From a virus: a DNA stretch of 21,396 nt. The stretch is from positions 1 to 21,396 of IMG/VR virus record IMGVR_UViG_3300005733_000002. One strand, written 5' to 3'. Positions 1 to 4,668 of the stretch are shown here, one piece after another (position 1 is the stretch's first letter; each line of letters starts with the position of its first letter). The notes under the pieces were generated by a model, which made no database searches, was not told the DNA's origin, and saw only the letters and a list, made by a program, of their open reading frames with translations. Made by a program: the position numbers and the translations under genes.

Positions 1-106
1 TTTTCTTTAGTTCGTAGCACTTTGTGCATGTAGCGCTATTCACAAAAACACCGTGTGGGCATTTCCCATCCTTATCAGGTGGCGTGTATGTTTCTTTATC
101 ACTCAT
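1..106 (-). CDS. Small zinc-ribbon-like protein (partial, C-terminus off window)
   Basis: The first 35 codons of a leftward gene are visible and run off the left edge. The ATG at 106-104 overlaps the stop of the upstream gene as ATGA and follows a strong ribosome binding site (GGAGGGG, 6-nt gap). The visible part carries Cys16-Pro-His-Gly19 and Cys27-Thr-Lys-Cys30, the pattern of a minimal zinc knuckle or ribbon seen in many tiny phage proteins. I infer metal binding; the biological role is unknown. It is the last visible member of the leftward small-gene operon. Confidence 0.6.
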   Translation of the reverse strand, partial: MSDKETYTPPDKDGKCPHGVFVNSATCTKCYELKK

Positions 107-339
107 ACTAACCCCTCCTCAATCAATATCTGCATCATGCAGACGGCTGTTTGTATGTCTTGGTATGATATAAACCCGTATGTACCGTTCCTAGCAATAC
201 AAAATTCCCCTTGCTTATCAGTTATAGTTACATCCTTAAAATTAAAAAATCCGTAACCGTCTTGTATCAACTCAAACTCTTCCCGCTCGTACCCGCCTTT
301 AAATACGAATACGTTTCCTCGCTTCTCTTTGAATTTCAT
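103..339 (-). CDS. Hypothetical small phage protein (78 aa)
   Basis: I do not recognise the family. The 78-residue protein begins with a basic stretch (MKFKEKRG) and continues as alternating hydrophobic/aromatic segments (VFVFKGG, YGFFNF, CIARNGTYGF), suggesting a small beta-rich fold, with an acidic C-terminus. Its ATG at 339 overlaps the upstream TGA as ATGA and is preceded by GAGG at 7 nt, so the genes are probably translationally coupled. It belongs to the leftward accessory operon starting at 1183. No signal peptide or membrane segment is visible. Confidence 0.65.
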   Translation of the reverse strand: MKFKEKRGNVFVFKGGYEREEFELIQDGYGFFNFKDVTITDKQGEFCIARNGTYGFISYQDIQTAVCMMQILIEEGLV

Positions 340-686
340 TCTTCGGCCTCTAGTTTGTTGGCGTATTTATACGCATCGCTAACAAAAATAACAGATCGTT
401 TATTGTCATTCCTTAATCGAACTATGCTCGTCTCATTCTTGCATAGATCAAGCACAGCATCCGCCTTGATATTAGGTATAGACGCCTCAAGATTCTCTAG
501 TGATGTCTTATACGCTGTGCGCTCGTGTTTGATCTGCTCTAGTTTTTCTTTTGCCACATGATTTTCAAGAACGTACATAGAATGCTCTATCTGAGTTAAG
601 TGTAAATTTTTCTCTAGCTCAATAGCAGCATCACGCAATGCAAGTACTTGCTCTACTGTTACATGCGGCATGTCTTTAATGCTCAT
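336..686 (-). CDS. Hypothetical helical / coiled-coil protein (116 aa)
   Basis: This 116-residue protein is dominated by charged helical segments (about residues 10-70, rich in E, K, L, A with heptad-like spacing), consistent with a coiled coil. The C-terminal part (KRSVIFVSDAYKYANKLEAEE region) looks like a short strand followed by a helix. The ATG overlaps the upstream stop (ATGA) and the gene shares four bases with the downstream start, so it sits in a tightly coupled operon. No family recognised; function unknown. It could be a regulatory or inhibitory small phage protein, but nothing in the sequence shows this. Confidence 0.65.
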   Translation of the reverse strand: MSIKDMPHVTVEQVLALRDAAIELEKNLHLTQIEHSMYVLENHVAKEKLEQIKHERTAYKTSLENLEASIPNIKADAVLDLCKNETSIVRLRNDNKRSVIFVSDAYKYANKLEAEE

Positions 687-871
687 TTCAAAACCTCCTC
701 AATCAAATGTAAGTCAGAATCAAGCATTTCGGCCCATACATCAGTACTGCCTAATTTTGAGAATTGATACCATACTCGGCTATCGTCAAGGTAAAAATCA
801 GTGCCATTGTAAACCATGACCACTTCATCCTGCCCTTTGAATTTATACGTTTTCCACTTTTGTAGATTCAC
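683..871 (-). CDS. Hypothetical small protein (62 aa), GTG start
   Basis: This 62-residue acidic, tryptophan-rich protein (KWKTYKF, VWYQFSK, VWAEML) starts at GTG 871-869, chosen because GGAGG stands six bases upstream. The gene begins just after the stop of the 44-aa gene and ends in an ATGA overlap with the next one. The pattern of a short lead-in, a strand pair with YNGTDFYLDD and a helix ending in IEEVL is typical of small single-domain phage proteins. Family and function are not recognised. Confidence 0.6.
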   Translation of the reverse strand: MNLQKWKTYKFKGQDEVVMVYNGTDFYLDDSRVWYQFSKLGSTDVWAEMLDSDLHLIEEVLK

Positions 872-872
872 T

Positions 873-1007
873 TCACGCCTCCTCTTTCAACGTAACGTGC
901 TTAGGGCTAACCAGGTATGCTTTCCCGTCTTTGTCATACAGCTCAAGCGTCCAGTGCTTACGTCGGTAGTCGTCTCGCTGGCGTTTTGGTTTAGTGTCTG
1001 GTTTCAT
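873..1007 (-). CDS. Hypothetical small basic protein (44 aa)
   Basis: A short reading frame fills the gap between its neighbours. The ATG at 1007-1005 has an excellent AAAGGAG site six bases upstream, and the stop at 875-873 lies two bases before the next GTG start. The 44 residues begin with a very basic run (KPKRQRDDYRRKHW) and continue as LELYDKDGKAYLVSP, resembling a small beta hairpin. The basic head suggests nucleic-acid contact, but this is only inference. No family recognised. Confidence 0.6.
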   Translation of the reverse strand: MKPDTKPKRQRDDYRRKHWTLELYDKDGKAYLVSPKHVTLKEEA

Positions 1008-1018
1008 GCGTTGCTCCT

Positions 1019-1183
1019 TTAGTCTTTTAATGCCCAGTAAGTAATATTAGAAATAAGGCATATTGGTACATTAATCATTAAAGCCAAGTGTAACTCGTCC
1101 GGCTTAAAGTAAGACGCACCGTTTGCTGCAGTAACGAAACCTGCAATACCAGGTATAAGAAATAAAAATATAAATCCGAGCAT
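1019..1183 (-). CDS. Small integral membrane protein (54 aa)
   Basis: The start is set at ATG 1183-1181 because AAAAGGAG lies six bases upstream; longer versions lack such a site. The product (54 aa) has a hydrophobic N-terminal helix (MLGFIFLFLIPGIAGFV, residues 1-15 onward) and a second hydrophobic segment near residues 33-51 (LALMINVPICLISNITYWAL), so it is probably a two-helix inner-membrane protein. It is the first gene of the leftward accessory operon and lies directly downstream of a good promoter (1215-1242). Role unknown; small phage membrane proteins often alter host envelope functions or exclude other phages. Confidence 0.65.
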   Translation of the reverse strand: MLGFIFLFLIPGIAGFVTAANGASYFKPDELHLALMINVPICLISNITYWALKD

Positions 1184-1214
1184 GTTTTTCTCCTTTTGTT
1201 TAGTTAACAATAAG

Positions 1215-1242
1215 AACATAGCACACAGCCGCGAGAATGCAA
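1215..1242 (-). promoter_or_regulatory. Leftward promoter for the 54-aa membrane protein operon
   Basis: On the minus strand TTGCAT (1242-1237) and TATGTT (1220-1215) are separated by 16 bases. The -10 is preceded by TGC, an extended -10. The predicted start near 1208 leaves a leader of about 25 bases before the ATG at 1183. It is the third leftward promoter in a row after the two small-RNA units, and the only one not followed at once by a terminator. Confidence 0.6.
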
Positions 1243-1315
1243 AGAGTTTTTGCTAATAAGTTAAAATAGTGGGGAGTCTTATTTAAAGTTGTGCTTATAG
1301 CTGAAACATGGACAT

Positions 1316-1346
1316 AAAAAACCCGCATCCCATGAAAGGGTGCGGG
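1316..1346 (-). terminator. Intrinsic terminator of RNA 2
   Basis: In the leftward sense, CCCGCACCC, a short loop, and GGGATGCGGG form a nine-pair G+C-rich stem with one bulged base, immediately followed by six T. The last 15 bases, including the stem foot and T-run, are identical to those of the other terminator at 1447-1476. Confidence 0.75.
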
Positions 1347-1405
1347 ACAGTAGCTAAGCCCTGGATAGTAAATAGCTACCAAATAAACGTACTAAGGAAG
1401 GTACG
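1316..1405 (-). ncRNA. Candidate small RNA 2 (about 90 nt, three hairpins)
   Basis: The unit runs from a predicted transcription start at 1405 to a U-run ending at 1316. It contains three perfect or near-perfect hairpins in order. CGTAC pairs with GTACG (1405-1401 and 1392-1388, 8-nt loop). GTAGCTA pairs with TAGCTAC (1379-1373 and 1356-1350, 16-nt loop). The terminator stem CCCGCACCC/GGGATGCGGG (1346-1338 and 1331-1322, one bulge) is followed by six U. No start codon with a ribosome binding site opens a credible frame. The first hairpin begins exactly seven bases after the -10 box, that is, at the expected first nucleotide. Function unknown: a trans-acting RNA, an attenuated leader or an antitermination element are all possible. 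Confidence 0.55.
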
Positions 1406-1411
1406 AAATAG

Positions 1412-1440
1412 ATACTATCATTGGTTGTTTAGCATTGCAA
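1412..1440 (-). promoter_or_regulatory. Leftward promoter of RNA 2
   Basis: The minus strand reads TTGCAA (1440-1435), a 17-base spacer and TAGTAT (1417-1412), with TGA directly before the -10 (extended -10). The 12 bases around the -10 (AATGATAGTATC) are identical to those in the promoter of RNA 1. Confidence 0.65.
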
Positions 1441-1446
1441 GCACAT

Positions 1447-1476
1447 AAAAAACCCGCTTTGGCGAACCGCGGCGGG
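1447..1476 (-). terminator. Intrinsic terminator of RNA 1
   Basis: In the leftward sense, CCCGC (1476-1472) pairs with GCGGG (1457-1453). Inside is a small internal loop and a GG-TTCG-CC cap, i.e. a stable UUCG tetraloop. Six T follow (1452-1447). Confidence 0.7.
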
Positions 1477-1502
1477 AAAAAGGAGAGTGACTACTTGAGT
1501 CA
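1447..1502 (-). ncRNA. Candidate small RNA 1 (about 56 nt, two hairpins)
   Basis: Predicted start at 1502, seven bases after the -10 box, and end in a U-run at 1447. The first 15 bases form a perfect five-pair hairpin (TGACT, loop CAAGT, AGTCA; 1502-1488). A pyrimidine-rich single-stranded stretch follows (CTCTCCTTTTT), and then the terminator hairpin. The pyrimidine stretch is complementary to Shine-Dalgarno-like purine runs, so base pairing to mRNA starts is conceivable, but that is inference. No coding capacity. Promoter and terminator ends match those of RNA 2 nearly exactly, so the two look like diverged copies. Confidence 0.55.
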
Positions 1503-1508
1503 GGGTTG

Positions 1509-1538
1509 ATACTATCATTAACAATATATGTGTGTCAA
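1509..1538 (-). promoter_or_regulatory. Leftward promoter of RNA 1
   Basis: The minus strand has a perfect TTGACA (1538-1533), an 18-base spacer and TAGTAT (1514-1509) with an extended TGA. It is one of the best sigma70-type matches in the window. It stands back to back with the rightward promoter at 1554-1581. Confidence 0.7.
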
Positions 1539-1553
1539 TAGTGTAAAAAATAT

Positions 1554-1581
1554 TTGCAATCGTTTTTTAGTGTGCTAGAGT
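1554..1581 (+). promoter_or_regulatory. Rightward promoter of the small-gene operon
   Basis: TTGCAA (1554-1559), a 16-base spacer and TAGAGT (1576-1581), with TGC directly before the -10. The start would fall near 1588, about 22 bases before the first ATG at 1610. Together with the leftward promoter at 1509-1538 it makes a divergent promoter pair with about 15 A+T-rich bases between the -35 boxes, a natural place for a regulator to bind. Confidence 0.6.
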
Positions 1582-1609
1582 TTGATTATCAGCTAACGAG
1601 AACAACAAA

Positions 1610-1747
1610 ATGACAATAACCAAGCAGGATAACTTATACACAGTAACCGCAAAATGCGGCTATTTCACAGTACGATGCAAAAGCGAGCACTTGCAGCACG
1701 CCATGGCCTCGGTATTCAACGTTATAAAAGGAGCAACAGGACTATGA
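1610..1747 (+). CDS. Hypothetical small protein (45 aa)
   Basis: A 45-codon frame begins at ATG 1610, just downstream of the rightward promoter, and ends in an ATGA overlap with the next gene. The protein reads as an N-terminal strand region (DNLYTVTAKCGYFTVRCKS) with two cysteines and a short C-terminal helix (HLQHAMASVFNVIKGA). This is the look of a small beta-beta-alpha phage protein. The ribosome binding site is weak (GAG at 9 nt). No family recognised; role unknown. Confidence 0.5.
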   Translation: MTITKQDNLYTVTAKCGYFTVRCKSEHLQHAMASVFNVIKGATGL

Positions 1748-2037
1748 AAACACAAGAAGAGCTAGACCTAATCCAGCGCCAGCTAATGGAGTTGGTTATT
1801 GACATCCAGATTCACCGAAGTAAGCGCCTAATCGTTGATTATGACGTTAATAATCAGACTGGCGCACTGTACGTGTTTATACTGGGCCGAGAAGCGCCGT
1901 TTTTACGATATGGCCATGATGCAGACTGGCACATGGATTTCGACTTAAAGTACAACAGCGACAAAAACGAGAAGATGATCAATGATTGCTTGACAAGCTT
2001 GGCGTGCGTGCTTAGTGATTTGGAGGCTGGGGTATGA
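1744..2037 (+). CDS. Hypothetical phage protein (97 aa)
   Basis: The start is placed at ATG 1744, which overlaps the upstream TGA (ATGA) and follows AAAGGAG ten bases before; a start at 1654 would lie inside the previous gene. The 97-residue protein has a helical N-terminus (TQEELDLIQRQLMELVIDIQ), a central strand region (RLIVDYDVNNQTGALYVFILG) and an acidic C-terminal helix. No recognised family. It is the second gene of a rightward chain of coupled small genes and is probably an accessory protein, not a structural one. Confidence 0.65.
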   Translation: MKTQEELDLIQRQLMELVIDIQIHRSKRLIVDYDVNNQTGALYVFILGREAPFLRYGHDADWHMDFDLKYNSDKNEKMINDCLTSLACVLSDLEAGV

Positions 2038-2324
2038 GTAATTTCACTAAAGGGCCATGGGGTTACTATCTTCCTGACATTATTGTTAATGAAAGTTATA
2101 TGTCGGTAGAAGATGCATCAGGAAAGCTTATTTGCAGTAGGACTGTTTTTAATTCAAACTACAAGGAACATCTAGCTAACGCCAAATTGATCGCAGCAGC
2201 ACCGGATTTGTATGAGGCACTAGACCAAGCTGTTACATCAATGCAAGACAGTGGATACCATAATGATCATATTGCTGTAAAAGCTGCAAAACAAGCGCTA
2301 GCAAAAGCCAGAGGCAAACTATGA
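2034..2324 (+). CDS. Phage protein of the 'GPW ... NAxLIAAAPDLYEAL' type (96 aa)
   Basis: The protein carries a signature found in a widespread but uncharacterised class of small phage/prophage proteins. There is an N-terminal KGPWGYY motif (residues 6-12), a variable beta region, then NAKLIAAAPDLYEALDQAV (about residues 49-67) and an alanine/lysine-rich terminal helix. From general knowledge these proteins occur in early or accessory regions of siphoviruses of Proteobacteria; I know of no assigned function. The start overlaps the previous stop (ATGA) and GGAGG lies upstream. Confidence 0.75.
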   Translation: MSNFTKGPWGYYLPDIIVNESYMSVEDASGKLICSRTVFNSNYKEHLANAKLIAAAPDLYEALDQAVTSMQDSGYHNDHIAVKAAKQALAKARGKL

Positions 2325-2563
2325 CCGAATTCAACACAACAATACACGACAAAGAAGTGACAATCGTCGTCACTAATTACGAACCGCCAATTCAGTGGTC
2401 GTATCATGAGGATGCTTGGCCTGCTCATATTGATTACATTATATATAACGAGGATGGTCAAGAGATTGACCCAGACATGACGCGCGAAGATAAGCAGTCT
2501 ATTATTGACGCGTACAATGAACATCAGTGCAAAGAATTTGAGGGGAATTGGCCACATGAATAA
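2321..2563 (+). CDS. Hypothetical acidic protein (80 aa)
   Basis: The 80 residues are strongly acidic and aromatic: EVTIVVTNYEPPIQWSYHED, then HIDYIIYNEDGQEIDPDM and a helix REDKQSIIDAYNEH. This resembles a strand-rich domain capped by a helix. Acidic surface and small size are compatible with a DNA-mimic or inhibitor protein, but that is speculation. It starts in an ATGA overlap with GAGG six bases upstream and overlaps the next gene by eight bases. Confidence 0.65.
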   Translation: MTEFNTTIHDKEVTIVVTNYEPPIQWSYHEDAWPAHIDYIIYNEDGQEIDPDMTREDKQSIIDAYNEHQCKEFEGNWPHE

Positions 2564-2915
2564 TATTAAGTTCAGAGCTTGGAACGGCTCAAGTATGATA
2601 CACATAGAGAGCCTTTATTTTTTTGAAGAAGAGGGTATTCATGAAGTAAAAAACGGGAAGGCAAGTGGGTTATCTTGTGATTATGACATAATGCAATACA
2701 CCGGATACAACTACAAAGACACAGGCGAGGAAATGTATGTTGGCGATGTGGTTTATATTCCAGGTCAAGGTAACTGCGAAATTTGTATCGATATTTTTTA
2801 TGGGATAACCGCTAAAAAAGGTCGCTATGAAATACCTCTTATTGACTGTATAGCAGAAGGTGACTACCCAGTTAAGCTAGGTAATAAGTACGAAAACCCC
2901 GAGCTACTATCATGA
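2556..2915 (+). CDS. YopX family protein (119 aa)
   Basis: The start is set at ATG 2556 because the family signature begins at once (NNIKFRAWNG) and GAGGGG lies upstream. YopX proteins (Pfam PF09643) share an N-terminal KFRAWD-type segment, a central 'MQYTGYNYKDTGEEMYVGDVV' block (here about residues 46-66) and a C-terminal G-N-x-YENPELL ending (last residues), all present in order. The length of 119 residues is normal for the family. YopX proteins are common phage accessory proteins; structures are known but no enzymatic role has been established. It is the fifth gene of the rightward accessory operon. Confidence 0.9.
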   Translation: MNNIKFRAWNGSSMIHIESLYFFEEEGIHEVKNGKASGLSCDYDIMQYTGYNYKDTGEEMYVGDVVYIPGQGNCEICIDIFYGITAKKGRYEIPLIDCIAEGDYPVKLGNKYENPELLS

Positions 2916-3100
2916 GCACCCACAACCTATCACTAATTATCATGTGGATGTACACAATAGTGATATGCCTAACTATATATTTCTGGGGCCCTAGCAAAGT
3001 GCCAGATTTTGTAACGGCAACACAAAAATACGATGCACGCGAGCAAGTTATTGCAGCGTGCGGAACCTACTTAGAACGGGAGATTAGAAATGGAAATTAG
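2912..3100 (+). CDS. Small membrane protein (62 aa)
   Basis: A single strong transmembrane helix occupies residues 7-25 (SLIIMWMYTIVICLTIYFW), with a short N-terminal tail and a C-terminal soluble segment of about 35 residues. The start overlaps the YopX stop (ATGA); the ribosome binding site is weak, so translational coupling is likely. The C-terminal part (QKYDAREQVIAACGTYLEREIR) looks helical. No family recognised. Confidence 0.65.
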   Translation: MSTHNLSLIIMWMYTIVICLTIYFWGPSKVPDFVTATQKYDAREQVIAACGTYLEREIRNGN

Positions 3101-3299
3101 AGAATACGCAAACGGGAAATTTCAGGTGTGGAACGGAAACAGCGTGCTTAACCCAGTTACCCTAAACTGGGAACTAGCAATGAAGTGGCAAGAAGAAGCC
3201 ATGTTCGTCGGCACGATTGACGAAGCAAATAGCATTATCTTTGCGCGAGAAAGCAAAGACGCTGAACTGACTATCGTTAAGACGCATGAGGTGGGTTAA
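3090..3299 (+). CDS. Hypothetical small protein (69 aa)
   Basis: The 69-residue protein starts at ATG 3090 with GGGAG seven bases upstream, overlapping the end of the membrane protein by 11 bases. It reads as strands (EYANGKFQVWNGNSV), a helix (NWELAMKWQEEAM) and strands (FVGTIDEANSIIFARE). Its TAA (3297-3299) overlaps the TAA of the o-spanin gene on the other strand by two bases, so two convergent operons meet without spacer or terminator. Family unknown. Confidence 0.65.
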   Translation: MEIREYANGKFQVWNGNSVLNPVTLNWELAMKWQEEAMFVGTIDEANSIIFARESKDAELTIVKTHEVG

Positions 3300-3505
3300 T
3301 ACCCCGCCTCCAACTCAATAATATAAACCCCCAACTTCACGGCATCATCCCTGCTAAACAGCAGGGAACCGTCCGGCTGCTCAATCGGGCTTAGCACTGG
3401 TTTTATCGGCATTATCGGCTTTTGCGGACACGTTACGCACCCCGTCAAAGTGATCATTAAACCAATCATTAGGATCTTTGCGTAATTTGTCAAGCTCTTC
3501 TGCAC
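3296..3505 (-). CDS. Outer-membrane spanin lipoprotein (Rz1-like o-spanin)
   Basis: The 69-residue product starts at GTG 3505 and has a lipoprotein signal: a positively charged head, a hydrophobic stretch (KILMIGLMITL) and the lipobox LTGC with the modified cysteine at residue 23. The mature part is short and proline-rich at its start (CPQKPIMPIKPVLSP), the hallmark of Rz1-type o-spanins. The gene begins inside the upstream gene in another frame and extends past it, the classical nested Rz/Rz1 layout. Its role would be to join the inner-membrane spanin and fuse inner and outer membranes as the last step of lysis. Alternative inner start codons would still keep the lipobox. Confidence 0.82.
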   Translation of the reverse strand: MQKSLTNYAKILMIGLMITLTGCVTCPQKPIMPIKPVLSPIEQPDGSLLFSRDDAVKLGVYIIELEAGY

Positions 3506-3584
3506 GTTTCGCGGCCTTTTTGTCAGCTTTGTACTGCTCCCATAGTGAGAGCAGTTTTACAAGCAGGTCTAATAGGGTTTTCAC
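3381..3584 (-). CDS. Small lysis-associated protein, candidate i-spanin (67 aa)
   Basis: A GTG start at 3584 overlaps the previous TGA (GTGA). The 67 residues start with a leucine-rich amphipathic stretch (LLDLLVKLLSLW, residues 4-15), continue as a highly charged helix (KADKKAAKRAEELDKLRKD) and end in a flexible K/A/D tail. Because the o-spanin gene is nested in it, the position is that of an i-spanin. The hydrophobic segment is short and contains lysine, so a full transmembrane anchor is doubtful. It could be an unusual i-spanin, or an unrelated small protein that shares this position. Membrane association is inferred only. Confidence 0.6.
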   Translation of the reverse strand: MKTLLDLLVKLLSLWEQYKADKKAAKRAEELDKLRKDPNDWFNDHFDGVRNVSAKADNADKTSAKPD

Positions 3585-3763
3585 TTTTTCAAGCCTAGTG
3601 AAATCTTCTCAAGAAACGATGCAGCATAGCCAACGTATTTCTTAGCTTTGCTGACATATTCATTATCTTTAGTACTTGGCGTAATGCCTGCGATCATTTC
3701 TAGGCCCTTGAGAATGGCTGATGCACCACCTACGACTGCTAGTGCGATTGTTAAGTATTCCAT
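3581..3763 (-). CDS. Holin-like small membrane protein (60 aa)
   Basis: The 60-residue protein has one N-terminal transmembrane helix (YLTIALAVVGGASAILKGLEMIAG, residues 3-26) and then a charged amphipathic segment (STKDNEYVSKAKKYVGYAASFLEKI) ending in lysines. This shape occurs in small phage holin-like proteins next to endolysin and spanin genes. It follows the DUF5675 gene directly (start two bases after that stop on the transcribed strand) with GAGG eight bases before the ATG. A holin or antiholin role is inferred from context; there is no unique motif. Confidence 0.6.
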   Translation of the reverse strand: MEYLTIALAVVGGASAILKGLEMIAGITPSTKDNEYVSKAKKYVGYAASFLEKISLGLKK

Positions 3764-4216
3764 TTAGAATTCCTCATCTTCAATTGTGATATAAACGTCT
3801 TCATCGTCTTTCATGGCTTCATTGACAAGTAAATACAAGTCTTTGTAGCACTCGAAACTGTTTTCACCGCGCATGTTCTCGGTGTCTGCTTTGTAATTTG
3901 GCAGTATGCATCCTTCTGTGTCATCGTCATCATTGCCGGGATGGATGTAGATACACTCGAAATCAGGTACACCCTGTAATTCTAACATTCCTTTATGCCA
4001 TGGGTATTTAGAGTATTTTGCATTCATACCACCCACTCTGTTGTATTCGATCTTGTATCGCCCAGCAGGTATTCGGGTTTCACCGGCTACCTTATTGAAC
4101 CGCCGTTCATCTTCTATCGTAAATGAGAATAAGTATCCGCTAACGCCTTCACCAATATACAGTGCGCCTATTGTCGTGTCGTTATCCCCACCTATTCGTT
4201 TTAAAAGTAGCTCCAT
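3764..4216 (-). CDS. DUF5675 family protein, candidate lysis enzyme (150 aa)
   Basis: The protein matches the DUF5675 pattern. It has an N-terminal LLLKRIGGDNDTTIGALYIG segment, an F-TIEDERR block (residues 32-39), 'RIPAGRYKIEYNR' (48-60) and the core IHPGND...DDTEGCILPN (91-107), with His92, Asn95, Gly102 and Cys103. The His/Gly-Cys arrangement recalls L,D-transpeptidase-like active sites, and members are often found near phage lysis genes. No other endolysin is visible in the window, so this may be the muralytic enzyme of the cassette; that is inference from position. Start at ATG 4216 with AAGGA six bases upstream. Confidence 0.75.
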   Translation of the reverse strand: MELLLKRIGGDNDTTIGALYIGEGVSGYLFSFTIEDERRFNKVAGETRIPAGRYKIEYNRVGGMNAKYSKYPWHKGMLELQGVPDFECIYIHPGNDDDDTEGCILPNYKADTENMRGENSFECYKDLYLLVNEAMKDDEDVYITIEDEEF

Positions 4217-4302
4217 ATCACATCCTTACCAAATTCATACCGTTGACTGATTGTTTAATGTATAATCAAGGTTACAATATACACTATTTTTAAAGGCATG
4301 AC
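4217..4302. promoter_or_regulatory. Divergent intergenic region with probable rightward promoter
   Basis: This 86-base A+T-rich gap separates the leftward DUF5675 gene from the rightward gene at 4303. A plausible rightward promoter is TTGTTT (4253-4258), 16 bases, TACAAT (4275-4280). A perfect TATAAT also occurs at 4263-4268, but its nearest TTGACT (4245-4250) is only 12 bases away. No convincing leftward promoter was found. Confidence 0.4.
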
Positions 4303-4644
4303 ATGAGCGACACACATGTGACTCACGAGCAACTAAAGACACACCTAGAACCATTCAGCAAGCTACCAGACGCTATATTTACAATGCAAAAAGAAGTGTC
4401 TGAAAACTCGGCTACAACGCGGCATTTAGCTGAAACAATGTCAAAAATGATGGAATCACACGAGCCTCGCATATCTGACATCGAAAAAAACCAAGCCACT
4501 AACAACGCTTATTGGAAGGTCGCTGGCGCCGTACTGACCGTCCTTTTTGCAGCTGTTGTAGGTCTCGGCTTCGACCGATTAACCAGCGAGCACACACATA
4601 CCCAACACAAGCAATCACAAGACCAAGCAGAAATACGCCAATAA
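4303..4644 (+). CDS. Coiled-coil membrane protein, opposite to the late operon (113 aa)
   Basis: The N-terminal 70 residues are charged and helical with heptad-like spacing (FSKLPDAIFTMQKEVSENSATTRHLAETMSK and onward). One transmembrane helix follows (about residues 70-89, WKVAGAVLTVLFAAVVGLGF), and then a short His/Gln-rich tail (HTHTQHKQSQDQ). This resembles XhlA-type or tail-anchored phage membrane proteins linked to lysis or superinfection control. It has its own promoter region and AAAGG six bases before the ATG. It is the only rightward gene between fibers and lysis genes, and its transcript would be antisense to late read-through. Exact role unknown. Confidence 0.7.
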   Translation: MSDTHVTHEQLKTHLEPFSKLPDAIFTMQKEVSENSATTRHLAETMSKMMESHEPRISDIEKNQATNNAYWKVAGAVLTVLFAAVVGLGFDRLTSEHTHTQHKQSQDQAEIRQ

Positions 4645-4668
4645 AGGCGCATCCTGCGTAGCGTGTGA

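Noticed and set aside
1200-1382. Leftward 60-codon open frame across the RNA 2 region
   Set aside because: It has no ribosome binding site and runs through the predicted terminator hairpin and the third promoter; its composition is not protein-like.
4245-4268. TTGACT and TATAAT as a promoter pair
   Set aside because: The spacer is only 12 bases, too short for a sigma70 promoter; an alternative pair with 16 bases is reported instead.
4645-4668. Possible terminator between the rightward gene and the fiber gene
   Set aside because: Only a four-pair CGCA/TGCG stem is present with no T-run on either strand.
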